In this document: in pieces, positions 35,363-43,507 of the stretch
Layout: every line of letters starts with the position of its first letter
Numbering within the stretch: the stretch's first letter is position 1
Notes under the pieces: model-generated
The model's database searches: none
What the model was told of the DNA's origin: nothing
The model's input: only the letters and a program-made list of their open reading frames with translations
DNA from: Bacteroidales bacterium CF
GTDB lineage: Bacteria > Bacteroidota > Bacteroidia > Bacteroidales > UBA932
Assembly: GCA_000473305.1 (NCBI GenBank)
Contig: CP006772.1
Location: 2,549,805 to 2,613,804 of the forward strand
DNA: 64,000 bases
Direction of reading: 5' to 3'
Program-made: the position numbers and the translations under genes

Positions 35363-36067
35363 ATGAAAAGCTGGGTAACAAAAAGTGGTTATAAGATAAT
35401 CCGCGTCCTTCCCGGAAGAAGCAATGTTTTCTTGTTGACAAATGGAGAAAAAAACATCCTTATAGACACTTCAATATCCTATTTATGGGGAAAGCTCCAA
35501 AGGCGACTTGAGTTGTTAAATATAGAAACCATTGACTATCTGGTTTTAACTCATTCTCATTTTGATCACGCCGCAAATGCAAGCAGGATAAAAGAGAAGT
35601 ATAAATCTGCTGTTGTTATTCACATGAATGATGCCCAGCTTTTATCAAAAGGAGAGACTGTAATTCCGAAGGGGACTGTCTTATTTACAACCCTGCTTGT
35701 CAACACGCTGAGCAGATTTATTCCCAAATCATTAATAAAATACACACAGTGTGAACCGGATTTGCTAATTGATTCTGATTACTGCTTGAAAACCATTGGT
35801 TTCAATGCTTACCTGACACATACACCGGGACACACGAAAGGCTCCTTGAGCCTGATTGTTGATGATGAAATAGCAATTGTAGGTGACACATTATTTGGTG
35901 TTTTCAGATGGTCTGTCTATCCACCTTATGCAGATGATCGGAATGCAATGATCAATAGCTGGAAAAAACTATTAGATACTAAATGTTTAATATTTTTGCC
36001 TTCTCATGGCAGTGCAAATAAAAGATCGTTATTGGAAAAAAATTTCAGAATGCTCCAAAAGGGTTGA
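35363..36067 (+). CDS. MBL-fold metallo-hydrolase
   Basis: A 234-aa metallo-beta-lactamase-fold enzyme with the metal motif LTHSHFDHAANA near residues 71-82, the second ligand region THTPGHTKGSLSL near 152-164, the Asp in AIVGDTLFG near 172-180 and a final His in LPSHGSAN near 213-220. All ligands are present. The substrate is unknown; the family includes thioesterases, lactonases and glyoxalase II-type hydrolases. Confidence 0.85.
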   Translation: MKSWVTKSGYKIIRVLPGRSNVFLLTNGEKNILIDTSISYLWGKLQRRLELLNIETIDYLVLTHSHFDHAANASRIKEKYKSAVVIHMNDAQLLSKGETVIPKGTVLFTTLLVNTLSRFIPKSLIKYTQCEPDLLIDSDYCLKTIGFNAYLTHTPGHTKGSLSLIVDDEIAIVGDTLFGVFRWSVYPPYADDRNAMINSWKKLLDTKCLIFLPSHGSANKRSLLEKNFRMLQKG

Positions 36068-36098
36068 TGTAATGTCATAAATTTTAATAATTTTTAAA

Positions 36099-37058
36099 AT
36101 GGATGCACAAAATCGAAGCCGCCAGGAATATGCGGCAAGAATCAACAGAGTGACTGATTATATTGAACAACATATAAATGATGAACTCACTCTGGACAAA
36201 TTAGCCAATGTCGCCTGCTTCTCCCCTTTTCATTTTCACCGTATATTCACAGCAATTACCAACGAGCCAGTCAATGCCTTCATTCAAAGGGTAAGAATTG
36301 AGAAAGCGGCACGAAAACTTATAAATGAAGATATTTCAATAAGTGAGGTTGCGTATAACTGTGGTTTTGGCAGTGTTGCCCATTTCAGCCGCACATTCCG
36401 TAAATATTTCGGAGTTACGGCAAAAGAGTACAGAAAGTTTGAAAAGGCAGTATTTGCAAAAGACGGATTATATTTTAGCAAGAATGGTCAACTCAGGAGC
36501 AAGATAGATCAACAATACCCCGATTTTAGAAATCAACTTTGCAGTGAAGAAATCAATCAATTAAATCACTCAAATTTAATTTTTATGGAGACAAAAATCG
36601 AAATTAAAGAGATGCCTGCTTTCAATGTAATCTATTGCAGACATACAGGACAGTTTAACAAAATCGGGGAGGCTTACGAGAAGTTGATGAAGTGGGCCGG
36701 CCCAAGGGGTTTACTGAAATTTCCGAAAACCAAAACCTTAACTGTTTATCATGACGATCCTGCCATAACAGCTATTGACCAGGTACGCCAGAGTGCTTGC
36801 ATAACTGTTGAGAATGATGTCAGGACAGAGGGAGAGATCGGGAAAATGAAAATTGACGGCGGCAGGTATGCTGTAGGTCGCTTCGAAATTGATGTAACAG
36901 GATTTGAGAAAGCATGGAATACTATGTGCTTGTGGCTTACAGAAAGCGGATACCAGCCGGGGGAGGGCTATCCTTACGAATTGTATCATAATTCTCCTGA
37001 AGATGATAAGAACCAGAAGTTCGTATTGGATATCTGCATTCCGGTCAAGTCTCTCTAG
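36099..37058 (+). CDS. AraC-family regulator with GyrI-like effector domain
   Basis: A 319-aa Rob-like regulator. Two AraC helix-turn-helix motifs lie at about residues 27-47 (TLDKLANVACFSPFHFHRIF) and 75-97 (ISEVAYNCGFGSVAHFSRTF), before a linker and a C-terminal GyrI-like small-molecule-binding domain from about residue 163 (IEIKEMPAFNVIYCRHTG to FVLDICIPVK). Such proteins sense hydrophobic drugs. The target genes are not evident; the MBL-fold gene 31 bp upstream on the same strand may be co-transcribed. Confidence 0.88.
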   Translation: MDAQNRSRQEYAARINRVTDYIEQHINDELTLDKLANVACFSPFHFHRIFTAITNEPVNAFIQRVRIEKAARKLINEDISISEVAYNCGFGSVAHFSRTFRKYFGVTAKEYRKFEKAVFAKDGLYFSKNGQLRSKIDQQYPDFRNQLCSEEINQLNHSNLIFMETKIEIKEMPAFNVIYCRHTGQFNKIGEAYEKLMKWAGPRGLLKFPKTKTLTVYHDDPAITAIDQVRQSACITVENDVRTEGEIGKMKIDGGRYAVGRFEIDVTGFEKAWNTMCLWLTESGYQPGEGYPYELYHNSPEDDKNQKFVLDICIPVKSL

Positions 37059-37145
37059 AATTAGCAGATGCTAAAAATGGATTGAGCGGTTGTATATGGC
37101 AATCGCTCTTTTTAAGGGTATAAAAAAAGCTATTTATAAAAAAAA

Positions 37146-37176
37146 TTTGTAAATTGAATTTTACTCCATATCTTTG
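37146..37176 (+). promoter_or_regulatory. Bacteroidota-type promoter for tRNA-Pro
   Basis: TTTG at 37146-37149 and TATCTTTG at 37169-37176 are separated by 19 nt, a full consensus match. The tRNA begins 35 nt downstream. Confidence 0.75.
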
Positions 37177-37211
37177 CACTCCCTTTCAAGAAAGGGATAG
37201 TTCTTATAAAT

Positions 37212-37285
37212 CGGGGTGTGGCGCAGTTGGCTAGCGCACCTGCTTTGGGAGCAGGGGGTCGCAGGTTCGAATCCTGCTACCCCGA
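37212..37285 (+). tRNA. tRNA-Pro (UGG anticodon)
   Basis: A 74-nt cloverleaf with acceptor stem CGGGGTG / TACCCCG, an anticodon arm CCTGCTTTGGGAGCAGG reading TGG, T arm GCAGGTTCGAATCCTGC and discriminator A. CCA is not encoded. Confidence 0.95.
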
Positions 37286-37297
37286 CGTTTGAAAATG

Positions 37298-37328
37298 AAG
37301 GAGTTAGATGAAAATCTGGCTCCTTTTT
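37298..37328 (+). terminator. Terminator of tRNA-Pro
   Basis: A 12-bp stem (AAGGAGTTAGAT / ATCTGGCTCCTT with two G-T pairs) capped by a GAAA tetraloop and followed by a T run. Confidence 0.75.
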
Positions 37329-37580
37329 ATTTTATGTGGGTACAACATAGGTACAACAAAATTGGCAGATACATATCACCAGATATTGCCACATATTTAA
37401 AGGATTTTGGATGTTATTGAACATTTCGAAGTCCAATACTGCTCAAACGACGACAAATGCTACCACTACAACAGCTTCCCTTGTTTTCATTTGCCTGATT
37501 AGGTAATTTTACTTCCCTGATTTTAACGCTGTTGAAAACAGAAAACAAAACCAAAAATTACTCAGGCAAAGTTATTGAAA

Positions 37581-38249
37581 ATGGAAACAATTATTCAGAA
37601 AACAGGAAAGTTATTGTACCTGCTCAACCGAAATGTGAAAAGATTACTCAGTATCCGAGTTTTAAGGAACCATACTTCTGTGATCCTGTTTATAATGCTG
37701 GTTTGTTTTATTATGCTACTGGCAATGTTTTGGGGACTGGGATACCAGGCTTCCAAAGTTATTGTATATACGTCCACTGTTTTGACAGCTTTGTTTATTG
37801 CTTTAATTTTTATTGGCTCCTGGCATGAGGCCAAACGGCTCAGCCAAAACGAGCTTATATCCTGTTTCCATTTTAACCGCAGTAATATAAATGGAATTCA
37901 TTTATCGGATTTGGGATTTTCCGAATCTGACCGCGGGAATCTGAACCTGGTTCTGAATAACCTCTCTCCAAAACATAAAATTGATTTCAAGCTGGTTTCA
38001 GACAACCGGGCTGCTGCCGACTATAAAAAACTACTTCGCATCCTTCATTTACTGATTGATGGAGGAATCAAGGATTTCAAAAAAGAGCGTAAAGAAATAC
38101 TTTTCAAATTTATTGAATCCACATTTACTTTAAATGGTTTAGAGGTTAACAGGGCGAGTTTAAACTCGCGTTTTTCAGAGTGGGTAAATGAAAGTGAAAC
38201 GGAATTTTATGAAAACATAGAGCCTTTTCGAAAAATTCTGGGACGATAG
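37581..38249 (+). CDS. Membrane protein of the mobilizable element, unknown
   Basis: A 222-aa protein with two hydrophobic helices near residues 33-55 (SVILFIMLVCFIMLLAMFWG) and 61-80, then a soluble region of about 140 residues that is Lys/Glu-rich and helical. The ATG at 37581 is preferred over the TTG two codons earlier. I recognise no family. Proteins of this layout often begin the mobilization or excision module in such elements. Confidence 0.6.
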   Translation: METIIQKTGKLLYLLNRNVKRLLSIRVLRNHTSVILFIMLVCFIMLLAMFWGLGYQASKVIVYTSTVLTALFIALIFIGSWHEAKRLSQNELISCFHFNRSNINGIHLSDLGFSESDRGNLNLVLNNLSPKHKIDFKLVSDNRAAADYKKLLRILHLLIDGGIKDFKKERKEILFKFIESTFTLNGLEVNRASLNSRFSEWVNESETEFYENIEPFRKILGR

Positions 38250-38292
38250 AAGGTATTTTTCCCGTAATTACCCCGTAATGTAAATTACTGTC

Positions 38293-38324
38293 TTGATTGA
38301 CAGATATATGCACATATATATTTG
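38293..38324 (+). promoter_or_regulatory. Promoter before the HTH gene of the mobilizable element
   Basis: TTG at 38293-38295 and TATATTTG at 38317-38324 are separated by 21 nt. The gene starts 52 nt downstream; a TCATCAA box like those of the iteron array lies in the leader. Confidence 0.6.
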
Positions 38325-38376
38325 CTGATGAAATTTTTACGCATTAAGCGTCATTTATCATCAAATATATAACAGT

Positions 38377-38679
38377 ATGGAAAACGAAACAATCCTTTCA
38401 AAAAAAGTTCTGAGCGAACTCAAACAAATCAAAAACCTGCTCTTTGAAAACAAAACAGTTTTAAATGTGGAAGAGTTAGCCCAATACACCGGGCTGTCGA
38501 AAAGTAAAATCTATAAGCTGCTAAGCAAAAAGCTTATCCCAACCGGAACCAATGCCAATATCCGGCAAAAGTTTTTTTACAAAAAGGACATTGACTTATG
38601 GCTGATGGGGCTGTCCAAAGAAGAACTGGAAGCAGAGGAGGAGTTTAATCAAATGCTTTCCCGAAACAGGAAGTCCTAA
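38377..38679 (+). CDS. Excisionase-like helix-turn-helix protein
   Basis: A 100-aa protein with a MerR/excisionase-type winged helix at about residues 30-75 (LNVEELAQYTGLSKSKIYKL, FFYKKDIDLWLMG), the HTH_17 type found in Bacteroidota integrative elements. It may control excision or replication of the element. The helicase gene follows after 20 bp. Confidence 0.8.
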   Translation: MENETILSKKVLSELKQIKNLLFENKTVLNVEELAQYTGLSKSKIYKLLSKKLIPTGTNANIRQKFFYKKDIDLWLMGLSKEELEAEEEFNQMLSRNRKS

Positions 38680-38699
38680 TCCGTTAAAATCGTTTTATT

Positions 38700-39905
38700 A
38701 TGAACGATATGCCATATATTCGCGTGGGGACTTCCTATTTCAAGAAAGTAAAAGCACCAACTATAGCAGGTGACTTTAACGAAATCCTTGTGCCCTGGAA
38801 TATCGATACCATCAAACAGGATTACGGGAAAAACTATATCGGGGATATTCCTAAATACGATGGTTTTACCTGTATTCCCAGCCATACGGATTTTAAACAG
38901 GTTTATTCCGGCTTTTACAACAAGTATTCCCCTTTAAGTAATAAGCCTACAGATGGAACTATTGATATTTCTAAACTTTTTGTAAAACACATTTTTGGCA
39001 ACCAATATGAACTGGGGCTTGATTACCTGCAACTGCTCTATCAGAAGCCGGTGCATATTCTTCCTATCCTTTGCCTGGTTTCAAAAGAACGGTCAACCGG
39101 AAAAAGTACTTTTCTGAAATGGCTGAAAGCCATCTTTGAGAATAACCTGACTTATTTGACCAACGACAGTTTTGGCAGCCAGTTTAATTCCGACTGGACC
39201 AATAAACTACTAATTTGTATCGATGAAGTTCTTTTTAATAAAGAGGAACTCACCGAAAGGATAAAGTACCTCAGTACGACCAATCACAATAAAATGGAAG
39301 CCAAGGGAAAGGACAAAATTGAAGTGGAGTTCTTTGGCAAATTTATTCTCTGCAGCAATAACGAAGACAACTTTATAAAAATCGATGCAGCAGAAGAACG
39401 GTTTTGGATTCGGAAAATTCCGAAGTTCAAAACCGAGGACACCAGCCTTCCTGAAAAGCTTAAGCAGGAAATTCCGGCCTTTCTTTTCTTTTTGAATAAC
39501 AGAAAACTTTCAGTGTCATGTGTAACCCGGATGTGGTTCACACCTTGGCAAATCAGGACAAAGGCTTTGCAAAACCTTATCAGGCATAACCGAAGCCGGG
39601 TGGAAAAAGAACTGGCCAGTATTCTTTTAATGGTAATGGACAAATACGACCAGAATGAAATTGATTTTTGTCCGCAGGATGCTGTGTTTGCCGTTAATCA
39701 AACACGGGTAAAAACCGACCTTACTCAAATCAGGCACTTGCTGAAAAAAGAATGGAAGCTTACACCCAAAACCAATTCACTGACCCATGAAAAATTCACA
39801 ATCTGGAACAAGGGAGAAATAAGCCGTGAAACCGAAACAGGGCGCTACTACACCGTAAAAAAGAAATTTTTACTTGAAAATTTTGATGAATTGATGAATG
39901 AGTAA
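38700..39905 (+). CDS. SF3-like helicase (DUF5906/primase-helicase type)
   Basis: A 401-aa protein with a superfamily 3-like ATPase core: Walker A VSKERSTGKSTFLKW near residues 128-142, Walker B KLLICIDEVLF near 170-180 and the sensor strand KFILCSNNEDNF near 218-229. Basic and helical regions follow to the C-terminus. Such helicases unwind the replication origin of mobile elements together with a primase. The 3' end of the gene carries a copy of the 13-bp repeat that recurs in the downstream iteron region. Confidence 0.8.
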   Translation: MNDMPYIRVGTSYFKKVKAPTIAGDFNEILVPWNIDTIKQDYGKNYIGDIPKYDGFTCIPSHTDFKQVYSGFYNKYSPLSNKPTDGTIDISKLFVKHIFGNQYELGLDYLQLLYQKPVHILPILCLVSKERSTGKSTFLKWLKAIFENNLTYLTNDSFGSQFNSDWTNKLLICIDEVLFNKEELTERIKYLSTTNHNKMEAKGKDKIEVEFFGKFILCSNNEDNFIKIDAAEERFWIRKIPKFKTEDTSLPEKLKQEIPAFLFFLNNRKLSVSCVTRMWFTPWQIRTKALQNLIRHNRSRVEKELASILLMVMDKYDQNEIDFCPQDAVFAVNQTRVKTDLTQIRHLLKKEWKLTPKTNSLTHEKFTIWNKGEISRETETGRYYTVKKKFLLENFDELMNE

Positions 39906-40088
39906 GCTATGCTGTTGAAAGTAAAAGGATTAACTGCTCATCAAAGTTTCATCAAAAGCTCATCAAAACAAGAAATGATGAGAATTGAACAGAAGACAAA
40001 AATTAAAAGTGATGAATTGATGAGAAAATGATGTGTCGCAAAACATTGACAGAGTGAATACTTAGGCCACGTATCATCAATTCATCAA
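39885..40088 (+). repeat. Iteron-like TCATCAA / TTGATGA array
   Basis: TCATCAA occurs directly at 39938, 39949, 39960, 40074 and 40082. The inverse TGATGA occurs near 39976, 40010 and 40017, with a related TGATGTG near 40029. A 13-bp unit, GATGAATTGATGA, is at both 39885 and 40011. The array fills the 206-bp gap between the helicase and the primase genes. Dense short repeats at this place suggest a replication origin of the element. Confidence 0.55.
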
Positions 40089-40111
40089 AAAAAGTACAGG
40101 AGACATTACCC

Positions 40112-40996
40112 ATGAAAAAACAAAAACTACAATGCGAAACAGCAAGGGATATTTCAATAGCCGGTTTTCTGAAAAAATCAGGATTTTCACCGGTAAGAGA
40201 AAACCAAAACTCAGCCTGGTACCTGAGTCCACTCCGGAATGAAAAGGAAGCCTCCTTCAAAGTTTCAAAAATCCTTAACCGGTGGTACGACCACGGGATC
40301 GGGAAAGGAGGAAATATCATCGACCTGGTTATCGGGATGAATAACAACTGCAGTGTTCAGGAAGCGCTTTCCATTCTTGACCGGACCGAACCGTCTTTTT
40401 CTTTTCAACAGCAAAATACATTATCAGGCTTGAAATCCGAAGCAGAAATCCGTATCGGCAAAATCCTTCCCGTCCGGCATCCGGCGTTAATTCATTACCT
40501 GGAACAAAGAAAAATTAATGTTAAAGTTGCCGGCAGATATGCCAGCGAAGTCCACTATTCAATGCATAACAAAAAATATTTTGCCATTGGTTTGGAAAAT
40601 GTTTTGGGGGGTTGGGAACTGCGAAATCCCTATTATAAAAATGCAGCTTCCCCCAAAGATTATTCTTTCTTTTCCACCTCAAAAAAGCTGTTGAGTATTA
40701 CGGAAGGAATGTTTGACCTTTTCAGTTTGCTGACACTTTATCCGGGCTTACCACACAAATCAGATTTTTTGGTTCTGAACTCGCTTTCTTTTACCAGCCG
40801 TATTCAAAAAGTTGCTTTGTCGTATTCAAAAGTGGGTCTTTACCTCGACAATGACCCGGCGGGTAAAAAAGCAACAAAACAGTTACTGGGCGACCTTTCG
40901 AACAGTGTCGATATGTCTGCCCTATACGAAGGGAAAAAAGATTTGAACCAACTATTGACCGCCCCAAAACAACGACAGCGGAAGCGTGTGCGGTAA
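40112..40996 (+). CDS. TOPRIM-domain primase of the mobilizable element
   Basis: A 294-aa protein. The N-terminal 90 residues resemble a CHC2-type primase domain (WYLSPLRNEKEASFKV, RWYDHGIGKGGNIIDLV) but lack the zinc cysteines. The C-terminal TOPRIM domain shows the acidic Glu in LLSITEGMFDLFSL near 192-205 and the DxD in VGLYLDNDPAGKKA near 240-253. It probably primes replication of the element after transfer or at its origin. Confidence 0.85.
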   Translation: MKKQKLQCETARDISIAGFLKKSGFSPVRENQNSAWYLSPLRNEKEASFKVSKILNRWYDHGIGKGGNIIDLVIGMNNNCSVQEALSILDRTEPSFSFQQQNTLSGLKSEAEIRIGKILPVRHPALIHYLEQRKINVKVAGRYASEVHYSMHNKKYFAIGLENVLGGWELRNPYYKNAASPKDYSFFSTSKKLLSITEGMFDLFSLLTLYPGLPHKSDFLVLNSLSFTSRIQKVALSYSKVGLYLDNDPAGKKATKQLLGDLSNSVDMSALYEGKKDLNQLLTAPKQRQRKRVR

Positions 40997-41009
40997 GCTA
41001 TTTCAAGAG

Positions 41010-41060
41010 GTGTCAATGTTGCACAATTGACACTCTTGCTTTGCTCCTAAACTCGCAAAG
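41010..41060 (+). other. Candidate origin of transfer (oriT)
   Basis: A perfect 8-bp inverted repeat GTGTCAAT-GTTGCACA-ATTGACAC at 41010-41033 is followed by a second imperfect one (CTTTGC / GCAAAG) in the gap just before mobC. A hairpin next to the mobilization genes is the usual form of an oriT. The nick site cannot be assigned. Confidence 0.5.
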
Positions 41061-41102
41061 GGGAGAAAATCGCAGGTAATGTTTAATGCAAAATTTAGGG
41101 TT

Positions 41103-41417
41103 ATGAATGTACGTACAAAATATATTTCGTTTCGGGTAAGCAATATTGAAAAGCAGGCCATTGCCCTTGCAGCCAAAGAATGTGGATTAAGCACCAGTGA
41201 GTATTCCAGACGGGCTGCATTAAACATGAAAGTTACCCTGCGATTCTCTCCTGAAGAAATGAAAGTTTACAAAAACCTTCATGTATACCACCGGAATTTT
41301 AAAGCAATAAGTAACCTGGTTAAAAGCGATTATTTCAAGAAGAACGATACCATTCTCCTTGAACTGGAAGAATTGATAAAGCTGATAAAAGGCCACCTTG
41401 AAAAGTTTGAACAATGA
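41103..41417 (+). CDS. mobC: Mobilization accessory protein MobC
   Basis: About 104 aa from the ATG at 41103 (a start at 41079 would add 8 residues). It opens with a ribbon-helix-helix-like strand (YISFRVSNIEKQAIALAAKE), then CGLSTSEYSRRAAL and a long C-terminal helix. This matches MobC relaxosome proteins, which help melt the oriT. It overlaps the relaxase gene by 4 bp (ATGA). Confidence 0.82.
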   Translation: MNVRTKYISFRVSNIEKQAIALAAKECGLSTSEYSRRAALNMKVTLRFSPEEMKVYKNLHVYHRNFKAISNLVKSDYFKKNDTILLELEELIKLIKGHLEKFEQ

Positions 41418-42193
41418 TAGGGAAAGCCAAAAGCATATCGCATGTTTCCAATGCCATTAATTATGCAAAAAACAAAAAAGGAGCGTTAGAAATAAACCGG
41501 CATAATGTTGCCGGTGAAACAGGGAAAGAAATTGCAAAGGAGTTCCGTGTATTTCAGAACCTGAATGCACGATGCGAACGAAATTCCTTTTCTATCGTGC
41601 TTAGTCCATCAATTCCTGACGGAATAAAACTTACACACGCTGATTTTGCAAAACTTGCCGGTGATTTTCTGGAACGAATGAAATTGAAAGAGCAACAGTA
41701 TATATCCTTTCTGCACTGTGATAAAGACCACAGGCACCTGCATATTTTTGTGAACAGGATTGATTCTAACGGCAAAGCTTACAAAGACCATTTTATCAGC
41801 AAAAAGGCGCAGCGCATTGCTGAAAGTATTGCCAAAAAGTGGGGATTCACCACTGCAAAAGAAATACAGCAACAAAAAGAAGAAAGACTGGGTAACCAAA
41901 TTATCAATGCACATGAAAAAATCTTGCCTCAAAAACCGCAGAACATTTTTGAATATGCCGAACAAATGAATTTACTCGGCATTCAAATGCAACTCAAGCA
42001 AGCCTCAGATGGAAAAGTTGTTGGGATAAGATTCAAAATTGGTGAAGAATCGATAAAGGCTAGTTCAGTGCATCGCTCATTTAGCGCTGCAAAATTACAG
42101 AATTTAATCATACAGAACTTAAGAACAACAACTTTCCCCGAACGAAAAAGACAACAATATAAGCCAAATAAAAAACGAGGATTCAGGATATGA
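41414..42193 (+). CDS. Relaxase (MOBP-type mobilization protein)
   Basis: A 259-aa relaxase/mobilization domain protein. The metal-binding histidine motif HCDKDHRHLHIFVNRID is near residues 97-113 and the N-terminal region (SHVSNAINYAKNKKGALE) should carry the catalytic Tyr. It would nick oriT and pilot the DNA strand into a conjugation channel supplied by another element. At 259 aa it is short, as in Bacteroidota mobilizable transposons. It overlaps the next gene by 4 bp. Confidence 0.88.
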   Translation: MIGKAKSISHVSNAINYAKNKKGALEINRHNVAGETGKEIAKEFRVFQNLNARCERNSFSIVLSPSIPDGIKLTHADFAKLAGDFLERMKLKEQQYISFLHCDKDHRHLHIFVNRIDSNGKAYKDHFISKKAQRIAESIAKKWGFTTAKEIQQQKEERLGNQIINAHEKILPQKPQNIFEYAEQMNLLGIQMQLKQASDGKVVGIRFKIGEESIKASSVHRSFSAAKLQNLIIQNLRTTTFPERKRQQYKPNKKRGFRI

Positions 42194-42474
42194 GAAAAAA
42201 TTTATCACAACAAAAGTTACTGGAAATACTAATCGCTGAGATTGAAATCCTCCAGCAAACCAGTAAAAATATAAAAGAAGTTGCTCCTGAAATTAGACGA
42301 CAGCTGCAGGAACTAAAAACAGCTAAAATAAAGGTTGATTTGAATACTGATAAGTTGGAAGAATTGCTTGAAAAACACAAACAGGCGGTAAGAAAAAATG
42401 TGATTATTCCAAAATGGTTTTTAATGTTGGTGGGATTTGTATTGCTAATCTCTGTAATTAGTTGGTTTATTTAA
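42190..42474 (+). CDS. Small membrane-anchored protein of the mobilization operon
   Basis: A 94-aa protein with a helical, coiled-coil-like region (EILIAEIEILQQTSKNIKEV to LEELLEKHKQAVRK) followed by one C-terminal membrane helix (WFLMLVGFVLLISVISWF). It is coupled to the relaxase gene. Unknown family; it may link the relaxosome to the membrane. Confidence 0.65.
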   Translation: MRKNLSQQKLLEILIAEIEILQQTSKNIKEVAPEIRRQLQELKTAKIKVDLNTDKLEELLEKHKQAVRKNVIIPKWFLMLVGFVLLISVISWFI

Positions 42475-42478
42475 ATAT

Positions 42479-42682
42479 ATCTTTCACAGACCATATGACT
42501 CATTTATTATTCAAAACAACATTCACGCTATAAAGAAAGAGTTGTTGATATATAATCCGGAAGCAACAATACCTTCTCTGCGACTATCATACAACATTAA
42601 AATCAAAGATGTGACGGGATATTCAATGTTTGCAAACTATTCACATTCACCTGCCATAACATTTATTATATACAAAATTTAA
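42479..42682 (+). pseudogene. 5'-truncated gene remnant at the right side of the mobilizable element
   Basis: About 67 codons are open from the end of the relaxase operon to a stop (DSFIIQNNIHAIKKELLIYN, then SLRLSYNIKIKDVTGYSMFA, ending FIIYKI). There is no start codon of its own at the left. It looks like the end of a gene cut at the element border, and the beta-rich end would fit an envelope protein, but I do not recognise a family. The remainder up to 42772 shows nothing. Confidence 0.35.
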
Positions 42683-42772
42683 ACATAGCAACTTGAGTTA
42701 ATCAGAGAACTGTTTAGAGGAAGTACTGGGAAACATTTTTTTAGAGAAATTTTACAGTGAAACATAAGAAGC

Positions 42773-43384
42773 TTATTTTATAAATGTGGTTATTGTAATA
42801 AATATACTCCAGATACTAATCCCATTGATAAAAAGTATTTCTGCAACTCCGTTTACACCGTTTCTTATGATAGGAAACAAAACTATTAATATTACAACAA
42901 TGATAATAATCAGACCGGTAAGACCGATGAAGTGTAAATCGGATAAAATGGCTGTCTGGAACAAAATAATTAACATAGAAAGGGTAATAAAAACAACAAT
43001 TGCCAGCAAATTATGAAGTATTCGTTGAATGCTTAAAGCCAAATTTCTACGACTGTAGGGATAAAAATTATGGGGAACGAATGCCAAAAGGGTTAAAAAT
43101 GCAAAACTGGTGTCTATTTGTCGCATAAATCTTTCATTTTTACCTAAATCGTAAAATTCGGATAATAGCCAGAAAAATAAATAATTTAAAATAGCAGTTG
43201 CAAAAAGAAGACGTTTATATGCTTTTACATAAGTATCACCAAAAAGATTTTTGTTGCTTAAAAAGCTTAGGGTATATTTATTTAAATCAAAGTCAATATG
43301 CTGAATATTCTTTTTAACCGTATAAGGCAACCATCCGGCATAAATAAAACTGATAAGTAAGATTCCAAGTTTTATCCAAATCAT
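42773..43384 (-). CDS. Integral membrane protein, unknown
   Basis: A 203-aa protein with about six hydrophobic helices (LGILLISFIYAGWLPY, LLFATAILNYLFFWLLSEFY, FAFLTLLAFVPHNFY, LLAIVVFITLSMLIILF, GLIIIIVVILIVLFPII, ISIWSIFITITTFI). Loops are short. No motif identifies a family. It is a single gene upstream of the mobilizable element. Confidence 0.65.
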   Translation of the reverse strand: MIWIKLGILLISFIYAGWLPYTVKKNIQHIDFDLNKYTLSFLSNKNLFGDTYVKAYKRLLFATAILNYLFFWLLSEFYDLGKNERFMRQIDTSFAFLTLLAFVPHNFYPYSRRNLALSIQRILHNLLAIVVFITLSMLIILFQTAILSDLHFIGLTGLIIIIVVILIVLFPIIRNGVNGVAEILFINGISIWSIFITITTFIK

Positions 43385-43507
43385 ATTTTCAGATAAATAA
43401 TTAATTTCAGCAACGATAGCTGCAAGAAAATCAATTTGTTATGGTCAGCTATTTTTTTAAAGTTAAATAAAATTGAGCAATTACCGGCTTATTCTTCCCT
43501 ATGAAGT

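Larger units (their letters stand above)
37329..42474 (+). mobile_element. Mobilizable element remnant next to tRNA-Pro, no integrase
   Basis: Seven plus-strand genes typical of Bacteroidota mobilizable transposons or IMEs follow the tRNA: membrane protein, excisionase-like HTH, SF3-like helicase, TOPRIM primase, MobC, MOBP-type relaxase and a small membrane protein. Iteron-like repeats and a candidate oriT lie between them. The 250 bp after the tRNA (37329-37580) holds no gene; the two GGTACAAC(A) repeats near 37337-37359 may be integrase-related leftovers. No integrase or matching attachment repeat was found, so the borders are approximate. Confidence 0.6.

Noticed and set aside
37300-37580. 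A tyrosine integrase gene next to tRNA-Pro
   Set aside because: No frame with integrase motifs is present; only short non-coding sequence with two short repeats remains.
37532-37828. Plus-strand frame of 98 codons overlapping the first gene of the mobilizable element
   Set aside because: It overlaps a longer frame with clear membrane helices, and its own product is not protein-like.
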